Of a stretch of DNA of 47,500 nucleotides, positions 1 through 14,458 are shown piece by piece. The notes below the pieces were generated by a model that was not told the DNA's origin, did no database searches, and saw only the letters and a program-made list of their open reading frames with translations. This DNA comes from Deinococcus aerolatus (lineage in GTDB: Bacteria > Deinococcota > Deinococci > Deinococcales > Deinococcaceae). The stretch covers positions 1 to 47,500 of the forward strand of contig NZ_BMOL01000001.1 of NCBI RefSeq assembly GCF_014647055.1, given 5' to 3'. Made by a program: the position numbers and the translations under genes. Each line of letters starts with the position of its first letter. Within the stretch, counting starts at the first letter, position 1.

Positions 1-65
1 ATCGACGTGACCGATGGTCCCGATGTTCACGTGCGGCTTGGTGCGCTCAAACGTTCCTTTTGCCA
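1..65 (-). CDS. tuf: Elongation factor Tu, N-terminal fragment (gene runs off the window)
   Basis: Only the first 21-22 codons are in the window. The minus-strand translation begins [20 protein letters not shown], the conserved EF-Tu N-terminus just before the G1 (P-loop) motif. EF-Tu is the cytoplasmic GTPase that brings aminoacyl-tRNA to the ribosome. The ATG is at 63-65, preceded by a purine-rich GGAGGGAGCAG Shine-Dalgarno region. It is the last visible gene of the str cluster (rpsL, rpsG, fusA, tuf), but a terminator and a membrane-protein gene separate it from fusA, so it probably has its own promoter. Confidence 0.95.
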
Positions 66-368
66 TGTTCTCTGCTCCCTCCAAGTGGTGGATTCACACG
101 CAAAATTGCCCCTTTGATCGGGCGTCCCCCGCGCATACCGCAGGGTTCTGATGGTGTGACCCACATTGGGTTGATTCTCGCCAGGGCAGTGTCCCGCCGT
201 GCTGGCACGTTGCGCTGGAGTCCAGACGCACCGAAGAAAGAGGATACAGGATATCCGGGTTCAGGGCAAGTGCTGTCCACAACGCGAAACGACCAGGTTA
301 GCCGGGGGAACTGCAGACAGACGCCAGAATTCCCAGCGCTGCTCGTCACTGAAGATCCCAGTCTGGCT
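66..368 (-). promoter_or_regulatory. Upstream region of tuf with a candidate promoter
   Basis: 303 bases without a convincing gene. On the minus strand a possible promoter reads TTGCCC (264-269), a 17-base spacer, then TATCCT (241-246). Each hexamer matches 4 of 6 consensus positions, and the implied tuf leader is about 170 nt. Short frames here lack a start signal and family resemblance. The promoter is inferred from spacing and motif only. Confidence 0.35.
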
Positions 369-809
369 TCAGTGACGCGTGTAAGCCATCACCTGCTTGT
401 CAAAGGCGCCGATCAACATGAAGATGCCCAGCACCGTCCCGACGGGAAAGACCAGCAGGGTAAACACACCGATTACGATGGCCGAGACGCGGCCCCAGTT
501 CCGGCCTTCCAGCAGGGCCCGGCGCGTGTAATACAGCCACAGGATCAGGACCGCCGTGATGGCAAACGACAGCCACAGCACCCACTGAAGCTGATCGGGC
601 GACAGCTGAACGGGCGGCAGCCCTGAAGTTGCTGCCTGTTCGTTGAGCCGCGCCAGCACGTCGGTTAACGTGGGGCCAGTGAAGGGCAGGGTCAGCAGGG
701 AAATGGCGTTGTAAAAAACGCCGATCAGCAGGGGAAGCGTCAGGAACAGCAGGCGCGGGGGGCGCGGGCCCAGCGGCTTCTGTTCGGGGGAAGTGGGAGC
801 AGTCATCAC
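369..809 (-). CDS. Small integral membrane protein of unknown function
   Basis: 146 aa and not recognised. A Pro-rich cytoplasmic-looking N-terminus (about 1-20) is followed by a hydrophobic helix at about 20-40 (LLFLTLPLLIGVFYNAISLL), an extracytoplasmic-looking segment, a second helix at about 75-95 (WVLWLSFAITAVLILWLYY), a basic loop, and one long or two short helices to about 137. No catalytic motif is visible. It sits between fusA and tuf but is cut off from fusA by a strong terminator. The start is GTG at 809, immediately followed by ATG. A GATACT box lies 7 bases before the GTG, which fits a leaderless message, although a GGGAGG run also overlaps this point. It may be a tenant of the str locus without a translation role. 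Confidence 0.75.
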   Translation of the reverse strand: MMTAPTSPEQKPLGPRPPRLLFLTLPLLIGVFYNAISLLTLPFTGPTLTDVLARLNEQAATSGLPPVQLSPDQLQWVLWLSFAITAVLILWLYYTRRALLEGRNWGRVSAIVIGVFTLLVFPVGTVLGIFMLIGAFDKQVMAYTRH

Positions 810-816
810 CTCCCAG

Positions 817-822
817 AGTATC
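817..822 (-). promoter_or_regulatory. -10 box of a leaderless promoter (membrane protein 369-809)
   Basis: Minus-strand GATACT followed by exactly 7 bases and then the GTG start codon at 809. That spacing puts the transcription start at the start codon. No clear -35 is seen. Confidence 0.45.
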
Positions 823-845
823 GCGCCGCGCTTTGAAAGGGCGGC

Positions 846-878
846 AAAAGAGAAAGGCCCGCCAGTGACGGCGGGCCC
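846..878 (-). terminator. Rho-independent terminator after fusA
   Basis: Perfect 8-bp GC stem GGCCCGCC / GGCGGGCC (856-863 with 870-877) with loop AGTGAC. On the minus strand it is followed by TTTCTCTTTT. It lies 18 bases past the fusA stop and would end the rpsL-rpsG-fusA transcript before the membrane-protein gene and tuf. Confidence 0.85.
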
Positions 879-895
879 TGTCTCTTAAAACCGGT

Positions 896-2998
<2,103 letters not shown>

Positions 2999-3097
2999 TA
3001 GACTCCCTGATAGAGAGGGAAGCGTGTCTCGCCCCCCGGATCATTGGTTGAGGCGCACAGCACATGCGCGCCCGGTAGTTTGCGCCCTTCACCTAAG

Positions 3098-3125
3098 CTG
3101 GACGGCAGGAAAGCCCACCGTCCAG
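3098..3125 (-). other. Hairpin in the rpsG-fusA spacer
   Basis: Perfect 8-bp inverted repeat CTGGACGG / CCGTCCAG with a 12-base loop, about 100 bases before the fusA start on the mRNA. There is no T tract, so it is not an ordinary terminator. A processing site or a partial attenuator is possible. Function is unknown. Confidence 0.4.
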
Positions 3126-3151
3126 TCTTCACTGCTGGGCGGAAGTACCGG

Positions 3152-3622
<471 letters not shown>

Positions 3623-3772
3623 GTTGAACTCCTTAGATACTTGCTGGGTGCGCTGTTGTCAGGCGCGTTGTGCGTGATTCATTGGCCTTACCTCTGGCGA
3701 ACGCTCCAGAAGACACTCTGGGGTTCAGGCCACAAGGGGGCGTGCCGACAGTCCCGCCGGGGCGGGCAACCT

Positions 3773-4156
<384 letters not shown>

Positions 4157-4484
4157 GGTGAATCACTCCTCGTGTTCGGTTTTCCAAGGACATACGGCTT
4201 TCTCGGAAGATAGGGCCAGCCCACGCGTACGGGGCCGGGCGACGGGTTGACAAAGTTGAGCTCTGAGGTGATCACGCACTCCTGACGGACTGCTGGGGCT
4301 GTCAGCATCAGCCCTGAGGTCACTTGCCGGAGCGGCATGCCGAAAAACTCCACGCGGCGCAACCCTGGACCGGGGCAGTTTTCAACCTTGGCATGATACG
4401 CCTGCGGGAGGGACTGACGCAAGGGGAGCTGTCCGGCGCACCAGACGCAGCGCACACAGCGCCGTCCCACGCCCCATACCGCGA
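4157..4484 (-). promoter_or_regulatory. rpsL upstream region: candidate promoter and leader hairpin
   Basis: 328 bases without a gene. A candidate minus-strand promoter is TTGCGT (4417-4422), an 18-base spacer, then TATCAT (4393-4398, 5 of 6 matches). This implies a leader of about 230 nt. Within that leader there is a hairpin GGGCTG / CAGCCC (4296-4301 with 4309-4314, 7-base loop). A TTGACA at 4247-4252 on the plus strand has no matching -10 and no gene to serve. Confidence 0.35.
4166..4170 (-). promoter_or_regulatory. Shine-Dalgarno site that fixes the rpsL CTG start
   Basis: AGGAG on the minus strand, 9 bases before the CTG at 4154-4156. The only other nearby start triplet, a GTG at 4164-4166, is in another frame. 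Confidence 0.8.
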
Positions 4485-5042
4485 TCAGCCGAACGTTTCG
4501 GGAGCGAAGACCGCCCGCTCCTGCGTGGTTTTCACGTATGAACTGCGTCCCAGATACACGGGGGCTTCACCCGTGAACAGCCGTTGCCCATCGTAAAAGG
4601 CAGGATCGTGCCGCACCTCCAGCACCTCGCCCACGAACAGGTCATGATCTCCCGTGGTCACGGTCTGGCTGACCCGGCAATGGTAGTGCAGATAGGCGTC
4701 GGCCAGAGCCAGCGGCGCGTCCGGCAAAGTCTTCAGGTTCAGCCGGGACAGCTTGTCGGCCTCTGCCGGATTCAGGTCATGCAGCGATATCACGCCTGTG
4801 CCCTGCACTGGCCGGGCGTGCGTGGCAGGCAGGAAGTTGACCCCGAAGACGCCGCTGCCGGCCACCAGGGGGTGGGTGGCCCGCTCCCGGCCAATTAGCA
4901 CGCCGTACAGCGGGGGCTGAGCGCTCAGGGCGGTGTGCCAGCCGGCCGCCATAACGTTGCGGACCCCGCCGTGTTCGGCGGTGATCAGCGCCACCGTGCC
5001 GGGGTAGTAACCGAAGAACTGCGTGCCTGTCTCGCTGAGCAT
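4485..5042 (-). CDS. Flavin reductase-like, FMN-binding domain protein
   Basis: 185 aa, a complete single-domain protein of the flavin reductase-like (FMN-binding split barrel) family. Family features are the early TVALITAEHGGVRNVMAAGW segment, the VLIGRERATHPL stretch, GVFGVNFLPA at about 65-74, and a later GDHDLFVGEVLEV segment typical of the C-terminal half. Members reduce flavin with NAD(P)H for two-component monooxygenases or have unknown partners, and no partner gene is adjacent here. The start at 5042 is supported by a TATCCT box 7 bases upstream and no Shine-Dalgarno site (leaderless). It is encoded convergently with nothing and is upstream of rpsL on the same strand. Substrate cannot be told from sequence. 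Confidence 0.8.
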   Translation of the reverse strand: MLSETGTQFFGYYPGTVALITAEHGGVRNVMAAGWHTALSAQPPLYGVLIGRERATHPLVAGSGVFGVNFLPATHARPVQGTGVISLHDLNPAEADKLSRLNLKTLPDAPLALADAYLHYHCRVSQTVTTGDHDLFVGEVLEVRHDPAFYDGQRLFTGEAPVYLGRSSYVKTTQERAVFAPETFG

Positions 5043-5049
5043 GGGAGGC

Positions 5050-5055
5050 AGGATA
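5050..5055 (-). promoter_or_regulatory. -10 box of a leaderless promoter (flavin reductase-like gene)
   Basis: Minus-strand TATCCT, then 7 bases, then ATG at 5042. No Shine-Dalgarno sequence and no clear -35. Confidence 0.55.
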
Positions 5056-5523
5056 GCGGGAGGTCCGCATCACCGCGCCACCTACCCCGCTTGCATATCA
5101 GTTCCGGTGGCCCGCTGCTTGCCTGGGAAGGTTGCCACTGCCCGGCCACACATGTGTCGTGACGCCCGTCCCGCTGTATCGGCTGGCCTGTAGATGTAGA
5201 CCATGACCTGAACGCCGTAACGCCCGGTCAACCCGCCACAACAGGCGCCGCCTCTCCCGAGCGTGGTGGCGGCGTTGAAACTCACCGGACTGGCCCCGCT
5301 GTGATGTCCAGCATGGCGCTGTCGTTTGTTCTGCCGGATGAGCCGCTGGTATAACTGCCATTCGCATTGATACTGGCGTCGTTGGAAAGGGAAGAAAAGG
5401 CGTTGCAGCAGATCAGGACGCACACGCTGATGCCAGCCGCCAGCACAGGCCGGAACGGATGCGTGGCACAGCCGTCAGGACACCTGCGGCCAACCGAGAG
5501 GCAGAAGGCCTGCCCACGCCCCG

Positions 5524-5529
5524 TATCCT
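5524..5529 (+). promoter_or_regulatory. -10 box of a leaderless promoter (gltX)
   Basis: TATCCT followed by 7 bases and then the gltX ATG at 5537. It selects this ATG over an in-frame ATG 26 codons upstream at 5459. Confidence 0.6.
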
Positions 5530-5536
5530 GTGCCTC

Positions 5537-6976
<1,440 letters not shown>

Positions 6977-7029
6977 AGGGCCACCGCCACCACAACCAGG
7001 CATAACGGATCAACGGTTTCACCGCCAGC

Positions 7030-7176
7030 ATGACCCGCATGTTCGGCACCAGCCTGTGCTTCATCGTGGCGGGCTTCCTGGTGGTGCTGTTCATTCCGGT
7101 GATTCCGGTGCTGGGGGCCACCCAGGTCCCCGGCTCCACCGCAAAGCCGGACGGCAGCCCCACGGCCAGCGACTGA
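7030..7176 (+). CDS. 48-aa single-helix membrane protein (hypothetical)
   Basis: A 48-codon frame between gltX and the Asp23-like gene. It reads MTRMFGTSLCFIVAGFLVVL and continues hydrophobic through FIPVIPVLGA, then a polar Gly/Ser/Pro tail ending TASD. This is one transmembrane segment (about 7-30) with a short hydrophilic C-terminus. It uses the G/C-ending codons of its neighbours, which argues that it is real. Neither a strong Shine-Dalgarno site nor a TANNNT box at the usual distance is visible before the ATG, so the start is uncertain (a second Met is at codon 4). A 13-bp hairpin follows 17 bases after the stop. Function unknown. Confidence 0.5.
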   Translation: MTRMFGTSLCFIVAGFLVVLFIPVIPVLGATQVPGSTAKPDGSPTASD

Positions 7177-7193
7177 CCCCAGCCCTTACCCCG

Positions 7194-7226
7194 GAGGCGC
7201 CCAGACAGATGAGGTCTGGGCGCCTC
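7194..7226 (+). terminator. Strong T-less hairpin, probable terminator
   Basis: Perfect 13-bp inverted repeat, GAGGCGCCCAGAC with GTCTGGGCGCCTC, and a 7-base loop. It lies after the 48-aa protein and before the TATACT box of the next gene. There is no T tract, so it would be a non-canonical terminator or an RNA-stabilising 3' end. Confidence 0.5.
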
Positions 7227-7284
7227 GTGCCGTGCGGCGAGAGGGCCAGACTCTTCGCCGCCGCCCCGTATACTGCCCGGTACT

Positions 7285-7615
7285 GTGACTGGCACCATAC
7301 AAATTTCCGAGGCGGCCCTGGCCTCCTTGATCGGCCTGACGGCCCACGAGATTCCGGGGGTGGTGGGCATGGCCCCCGCCAACCTCAAAGAAGGCATCAG
7401 CCGCGTGCTGGGCCGCGCCAACGTCAGCGACGGCGTGGTGATTGGCCGGGACAGGGAGGGCGGCACCTACACCGCCGACCTGTACATCGTGGCGGCCTAC
7501 GGCGTCAGCATTCCCACGGTGGCGCGCAATATCGTCGAGCGCGTGGAACACACCGTCAAGAATCTGGCCGGCATCGAACTCTCGGCCACCCGCGTGCATG
7601 CGGTGGGGGTCCAGC

Positions 7616-7623
<8 letters not shown>
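7285..7623 (+). CDS. Asp23/Gls24 family envelope stress response-like protein
   Basis: 112 aa, GTG start. The sequence fits the Asp23/Gls24 (DUF322, YloU-like) family: TGTIQISEAALASLIGLTA at the N-terminus, EIPGVVGMAP, then a VSIPTVARNIVERVEHTV helix and a GIELSATRVHAVGV C-terminal strand. Family members are small cytoplasmic or membrane-associated proteins of poorly known function. The yloU-yloV pairing with a DAK2 protein is well known in Firmicutes and is repeated here, with the next gene overlapping by 8 bases. A TATACT box (7269-7274) lies 10 bases before the GTG, so the leader would be only 2-4 nt. Confidence 0.85.
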
Positions 7624-9220
<1,597 letters not shown>

Positions 9221-9224
9221 AAGT

Positions 9225-9257
9225 GGACGGGACAGCCCTCCGCCTGATCGCCCGTCC
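9225..9257. other. Inverted repeat between convergent genes
   Basis: GGACGGG (9225-9231) pairs with CCCGTCC (9251-9257) across a 19-base loop, between two genes that converge. It could act as a weak bidirectional terminator. No T tract on either strand. Confidence 0.35.
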
Positions 9258-9308
9258 CACCCGATGGCATGCAGGATTGAACATGCTGGGGCACTGCTGG
9301 GCCGCCGT

Positions 9309-10289
9309 TCAGTTCACAAAAATGTCCAGCGGCAGAAAGGCGCTGACCGTGTAGTTCGGCGCGTCCACTACCTGACTGATCTTCAGATCCACACACGCGC
9401 TGGACAGCACGTACGCCTGCTCCAGGCTCAGACCACGCGCCGTCAGCCGCTGCAGCAGGGCGCGCAGGGCAATGCGGGCGGCGGTCATCAGGTCTGGATC
9501 GTGGCCGGTGGTGGCGTGCCAGCGCGAACTGCTGCCGCCGTGCGTGGGCGTGACGAATTCCGGCGTGGTCAGGCCCGCGCCCTTCTCCAGGCCGACGCGC
9601 AGCGCGATCTGCCCGGCCATCTCGATCCCCGTCCCTGACAGTTCGCCGTCGCCCTGCGCGGCGTGCAGGTCGCCCACCGAGAGCAGCGCACCTGGGACTT
9701 CCACCGGCAGATACAGCGTGCTGCCCGCCACCAGTTGCCGGATGTCCATGTTGCCGCCCACCTGCCGGGGCGGCGCGGTGGGGTGCGGGCCGTCCGCGCC
9801 GGGCGCAACCCCAATCACACCGGGAAAGGGGGCCAGGGGCAGGCGAATGCCCGGCAGGAAATCGGCGTGAAGGCCGCTGCGCAGGTCCCAGAAGTGCGTG
9901 TAGGGCTGCAAGCCTTCCCCGGCCAGCACAGCGTCCAGCAGGCCAATCCCGTTCGGGCGGCAGGCGGTCCAGCCCCAGGCGGCAGGCCGGACGTCCAGAA
10001 TGTCGATCTTCAGGGCGTCGCCGGGCTGCGCGCCCTCCACGAACACCGGGCCGGTCAGCGGATGACCCCGTGGGCCGTCACGCACAGGAACAGCGTCGGC
10101 CCGGATCAGAGCGTCCAGCGTGGGAGGGGACGTCAATTCACCGCCTGCCACCCGCCGCGCCACCCCACCGTCCGAGGCGTCCAGCGTGTCGAGGGTAAGG
10201 CTGTCGCCGGGTCGCACGTGCAACGCGGGCGGCAGCGTGCGGTCCCAGACAGTGTGAATGTGATCGGCGTTCAGGTGGTGGTCAGCCAT
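9309..10289 (-). CDS. Acetamidase/formamidase family amidohydrolase
   Basis: 326 aa from the ATG at 10289. It fits the acetamidase/formamidase family (PF03069 type), cytoplasmic enzymes that hydrolyse short amides to ammonia and acid. Visible family features are the early HTVWDRTLPP, GPVFVEGAQPGDALKIDI (about 79-96), GGNMDIRQLVAGSTLYLPV, the SVGDLHAAQGDGE loop that carries metal or active-site residues, and VSSACVDLKISQVVD-like sequence near the C-terminus. The start is chosen because TACGCT lies 7 bases upstream of this ATG and the 19-residue extension to 10346 has no family similarity. It is transcribed divergently from murF with only 44 bases between. Exact substrate unknown. Confidence 0.85.
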   Translation of the reverse strand: MADHHLNADHIHTVWDRTLPPALHVRPGDSLTLDTLDASDGGVARRVAGGELTSPPTLDALIRADAVPVRDGPRGHPLTGPVFVEGAQPGDALKIDILDVRPAAWGWTACRPNGIGLLDAVLAGEGLQPYTHFWDLRSGLHADFLPGIRLPLAPFPGVIGVAPGADGPHPTAPPRQVGGNMDIRQLVAGSTLYLPVEVPGALLSVGDLHAAQGDGELSGTGIEMAGQIALRVGLEKGAGLTTPEFVTPTHGGSSSRWHATTGHDPDLMTAARIALRALLQRLTARGLSLEQAYVLSSACVDLKISQVVDAPNYTVSAFLPLDIFVN

Positions 10290-10296
10290 GCGGCTC

Positions 10297-10325
10297 AGCG
10301 TACTGGTAATTCTGACCGATATTCT
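10297..10325. promoter_or_regulatory. Back-to-back -10 boxes for acetamidase and murF
   Basis: Minus strand TACGCT (10297-10302), 7 bases before the acetamidase ATG at 10289. Plus strand TATTCT (10320-10325), 8 bases before the murF ATG at 10334. Both genes look leaderless. The 44-base gap leaves the -35 regions overlapping. Confidence 0.5.
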
Positions 10326-10333
10326 GGGGAGCG

Positions 10334-11620
10334 ATGCCCAACCCACACGCCGCCCTCCCCTTTTCCGCCACCGTTTACCCGGACGCCCGCCCCGCCGCGC
10401 ACCTGACCTGGGATTCGCGCGAGGCTGGCCCGGATGTGGCGTTTGTCGCCCTGCCCGGTGAAACGATGCACGGCAACCGCTTCGTGGAGGCGGCGCTGGC
10501 GGCGGGTGCCCCCTTCGTTCTCACCGATCTGGATGTGCCGCGCGCCGTGCGGGTGTTCGACGCCTGGGCCGCGTTGCGAACCTGGGCGCACGCCGAGCGG
10601 GCCAGAAACCGGCTGGTTGTCGGCATCACCGGCAGCGCGGGCAAGACCACCGCCAAGGCCTACGCGGCGGCGGCGCTGGACGCCCACTTCATGCCGGTGT
10701 TCAACACCCAGCCCGCCATCGCATGCTTTCTGGTCGAGTTCGGGGCCTCCGCGCAACCGCTGGTGGTGGAGATGGGCATTGACCGCCCCGGCGAGATGGA
10801 CGAACTTGTTGCGCTGGTGCGCCCGGACGTGGGGATCGTCACTTCCATTGGCCCGGCGCATCTGGAGCAACTGGGCAGCATCGAGAACATCGTGCGCGAG
10901 AAGGGCGTCATCCTGAAGGGCGTGCGCGGGCTGGTGGGCGCACAGGCTGCGCCGTTCTACCCAGGTGTGGACAGCTACGGCTTCGGAAACGTGACCCACG
11001 CCGGGCAGAATCTGCAGGTCACGCCGCAGGGCGCCGCGTTCCTGTTCGACGGGACCGAGGTCCGTCTTCCGCTGGCCGCCCGCGTGCAGGCCGAGGCCGC
11101 CGTGCTGGGCCTGACCCTGGCGCGCGAGGCGGGCCTCCCACAGGACGAGGCGGCGGCGCGACTGTCCCAGGTCAGCGTACCGGGGGGGCGTTACCGGATG
11201 CATCCGGGCCGCTTCACGGTGATTGACGACGCCTACAATGCCTCGCCCGTGGCCGTCACCGCCGCACTGGACGCCCTGACGGGGATGCCGGGACGGCGCA
11301 TCAGCGTGCTGGGCCGCATGCTGGAACTGGGCGACACCGAGCGCGAGTGGCACGCGCAGGTGGGTCAGGCGGCGCGGGCCAGAGCGGACCTGACCTACGG
11401 CGTGGGGGCCTTTGCCGCCGAACTGGGCGAGCGGGCTTACAGCACCGTGCCCGAGCTGACAAATGCCCTGCTGGCCGAGGTCCGGGACGGTGATGTGGTG
11501 CTGGTCAAGGCCAGCCGGGGCATCTCCTGGACGCCCCAACAACGGGCGCAGGCCGGGGTGGGGCTGGACGTGGTGGTGGACGCCCTGCTTCAGTGGCGCG
11601 ACGGCGGCGCTGGAAACTGA
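10334..11620 (+). CDS. murF: UDP-N-acetylmuramoyl-tripeptide--D-alanyl-D-alanine ligase (MurF-type Mur ligase)
   Basis: 428 aa, normal MurF length. It adds D-Ala-D-Ala (or its equivalent) to the UDP-MurNAc-tripeptide, the last cytoplasmic step of peptidoglycan precursor synthesis. The N-terminal domain has the MurF-like DSREAGPDVAFVALPG segment. The ATP P-loop is GITGSAGKTTAKA (about 97-109), followed by the central-domain Mur stretch VVEMGIDRPGEMDEL and DVGIVTSIGPAHLE. The C-terminal domain carries DDAYNASPVAVTAAL (about 299-313), characteristic of MurF. TATTCT lies 8 bases before the ATG. The 3' end overlaps the convergent gene at 11590-12033 by 31 bases. MurE or a general Mur ligase is less likely given the DDAYNASP motif. 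Confidence 0.9.
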   Translation: MPNPHAALPFSATVYPDARPAAHLTWDSREAGPDVAFVALPGETMHGNRFVEAALAAGAPFVLTDLDVPRAVRVFDAWAALRTWAHAERARNRLVVGITGSAGKTTAKAYAAAALDAHFMPVFNTQPAIACFLVEFGASAQPLVVEMGIDRPGEMDELVALVRPDVGIVTSIGPAHLEQLGSIENIVREKGVILKGVRGLVGAQAAPFYPGVDSYGFGNVTHAGQNLQVTPQGAAFLFDGTEVRLPLAARVQAEAAVLGLTLAREAGLPQDEAAARLSQVSVPGGRYRMHPGRFTVIDDAYNASPVAVTAALDALTGMPGRRISVLGRMLELGDTEREWHAQVGQAARARADLTYGVGAFAAELGERAYSTVPELTNALLAEVRDGDVVLVKASRGISWTPQQRAQAGVGLDVVVDALLQWRDGGAGN

Positions 11621-12033
11621 CGCAGGTACGTCAGCGCCCGCTCCCATGCACCCGGCGGAAAATAGCAGGGAGTGGCGTGATCGTTGGCCGCGCAGAATTC
11701 GGTCATCGGCACAGTAATGTCCTCCACCCCGCCCTGCCAGTAAGGCGCGTAGGCCGCATGATGGCGGCGCAGCAGTCCCACTTCTGAGATGTAGCCCTGG
11801 GCATCGAAGGCGGTGTGGCCGTCGGTGACGTAGATATGGCTGCCGTCAAAGCCGGGCGTGGGGTAGATGAAGCGGGGCCGGAAGCCCGCGTGCGGGTAGG
11901 TGTCCAGAAACGCGAAGGCCAGAATCTGGCACGCGCCGGCCGAGAAAAAGGCGATGTCGGGGCGCTGATAGCTCAGACGCGCGTCATTGAACTGCTCCCG
12001 GGTCCGGGCGAAGACGGTGATGGGCTGCCTCAT
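11590..12033 (-). CDS. Protein of unknown function (147 aa)
   Basis: 147 aa from the ATG at 12033; family not recognised. It has no signal peptide or membrane helix. It is rich in aromatic residues and His (FDGSHIYVTDGHTAFDAQGY, then RRHHAAYAPYWQGG) and has three scattered Cys (about 34, 118 and 126). The sequence suggests a compact cytosolic protein; the His/Asp clusters could bind a metal but no known motif is complete. The start is set by TAGGCT exactly 7 bases upstream of the ATG (leaderless). An upstream in-frame extension to 12384 only mirrors the lipoprotein gene. It converges on murF with a 31-base overlap and diverges from the lipoprotein gene. Confidence 0.7.
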   Translation of the reverse strand: MRQPITVFARTREQFNDARLSYQRPDIAFFSAGACQILAFAFLDTYPHAGFRPRFIYPTPGFDGSHIYVTDGHTAFDAQGYISEVGLLRRHHAAYAPYWQGGVEDITVPMTEFCAANDHATPCYFPPGAWERALTYLRQFPAPPSRH

Positions 12034-12040
12034 GTCCCTG

Positions 12041-12046
12041 AGCCTA
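12041..12046 (-). promoter_or_regulatory. -10 box of a leaderless promoter (gene 11590-12033)
   Basis: Minus-strand TAGGCT, 7 bases before the ATG at 12033. No Shine-Dalgarno sequence. Confidence 0.55.
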
Positions 12047-12067
12047 GCGCCGGGAACAATGGGTTCC

Positions 12068-12850
12068 ATGCGCCGCCTCCTTACCCTTGTCCCCAGACTC
12101 CTCATCCTGGGCCTGCTGCCGCTGGCAGGCTGCGCCCCGGTTCCGGCGGGGGCACCGGCGCAGTCCCAGGTCGCCAGCCCGAAAGTCGTCGCCGCGCCCG
12201 CTGACCCCGGCTTCCGGGCCGCCTTTGCACCCGAAGGCGTGGCATGGGTCAGCGGTGGGCAGGCCTGCGTGGCGCGCATGCCGTCGTACCGGGTGACCTG
12301 CCCCCGGCTGCCCCCGGTGGTGGACGTCGCCTGGAACGCCGGGGACGCCTGGGCCGCCGTTCCAGGGCTGGGGGCAGTGGTCACGCTGGACCGCGCCGCG
12401 CGGACGGTGGCGGTAGGCCGGGTGGTGGCCCTGAGCGCCAGCCGGGCCTACCGTGAGGACGGCACCGCCGTCACCTACGCGGGCGCGGCAACGCGCGGCG
12501 TGGTGGGTGCGCCCGCTGCGGCACTGACGGGCGGCGACGGTCAGGATTACGTGCTGCTGGGGGGCCGGCTGCTGCGGGTATCGGACGGCGCGGTGCTGGA
12601 AACCGGCGCGGGACCGTACCTGCACGCCACCCCCACCGGCGCGAGATCGGCTGACGTGCCCGGCGTGAACGGCGCCTTCGGCCGCTACCGCCTGAACAAC
12701 GGTGCGCTGGAACGGCTCGACACGGCCGGAGGGGTGCTGGCCCGCGTGCCGCACGGGCCGGGCCGCGTGGGGCTGGTGGGGACGGATGTGGTGACGATCA
12801 GCCCACAGGGTCAGGTGCGCGTCTTCGGAACTGATCTACGGGAGCGCTAG
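12068..12850 (+). CDS. Putative lipoprotein of unknown function
   Basis: About 260 aa. The N-terminus MRRLLTLVPRLLILGLLPLA followed by GC is a classic lipoprotein signal: basic n-region, hydrophobic core, and the lipobox LAGC with the lipidated Cys at about residue 22. The mature part alternates short Gly/Val-rich strands (VSGGQACVARM, VDVAWNAGDAWAAVPGLG, VLLGGRLLRVSDG), which suggests a beta-propeller-like or all-beta fold; two Cys at about 75 and 85 may form a disulfide. No known family was recognised. An ATG at 12059 (three codons earlier) is equally possible. It is divergent from the unknown gene on the minus strand. Confidence 0.7.
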   Translation: MRRLLTLVPRLLILGLLPLAGCAPVPAGAPAQSQVASPKVVAAPADPGFRAAFAPEGVAWVSGGQACVARMPSYRVTCPRLPPVVDVAWNAGDAWAAVPGLGAVVTLDRAARTVAVGRVVALSASRAYREDGTAVTYAGAATRGVVGAPAAALTGGDGQDYVLLGGRLLRVSDGAVLETGAGPYLHATPTGARSADVPGVNGAFGRYRLNNGALERLDTAGGVLARVPHGPGRVGLVGTDVVTISPQGQVRVFGTDLRER

Positions 12851-13279
12851 CCGGCTGGGCCGGGGCGACGGTCCGGCGAAACTGGAGCCGGAGCCATCTG
12901 TCTGCTGCCTGAGCGGGCCAGAGCCCAGGGGCACACCTCTCACTGAACACCTGTCGGCTGCTGATCCGCGCCGTTTGTCCCTGCGCCCTGAAGTGGGCGA
13001 CGGTGGGGGCATCCAGCCCACCCCCCCCACCGGGGCAGGAGCGCGTGGGCCAGATCCTGTATTTTGACCCGGCACCACGCCCGTCATCTTCCGCCGTCCA
13101 GACCGGCCCGGCCTGCGGGGGTGTCAGAGTTCGGTAAGCGCCGGGATGGTTGCATGGAGGGGTCCATGGTAGCCCCTGCCTTCCGTCTGCCCGTCCGTCG
13201 CCTACCGCCCACGTTTCCCGTCTGGAACAGCTCCCGCCAGATGACTGCCTGTTGAAATCCACCCTGATCTGGAGGGAGA
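12851..13279 (+). other. Upstream region of the pil operon, no gene supported
   Basis: 429 bases. Near its start is a GGTGGG / CCCACC hairpin without T tract (about 13004-13025), possibly the 3' end of the lipoprotein transcript. A 6-bp hairpin CATGGA-GGGG-TCCATG lies at about 13153-13168. The region ends with GGAGGGAGA directly before the pilM ATG. The pil promoter should be here, but no convincing -35/-10 pair was found; TTGACC near 13062 has only poor -10 matches. Confidence 0.4.

Positions 13280-14450
<1,171 letters not shown>

Positions 14451-14458
<8 letters not shown>

Larger units (their letters stand above)
5043..5536. other. Intergenic region between divergent genes, no gene supported
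   Basis: 494 bases holding the two divergent leaderless -10 boxes at its ends. In between, one minus-strand frame (5282-5446, GTG start) reads a hydrophobic, secretion-signal-like stretch (LAAGISVCVLICC) and then an Asn/Ser/Gly-rich tail of about 30 residues. It has no start signal and may be the remnant of a small exported protein. Nothing else is seen: no tRNA, repeat or terminator. Confidence 0.4.

Noticed and set aside
4247..4252. Consensus TTGACA on the plus strand
   Set aside because: No -10 at the right distance and no plus-strand gene downstream; the flavin reductase and rpsL are on the minus strand.
13064..13255. 63-codon frame before pilM
   Set aside because: Arg/Pro-rich, no start signal and no similarity; treated as the noncoding upstream region.
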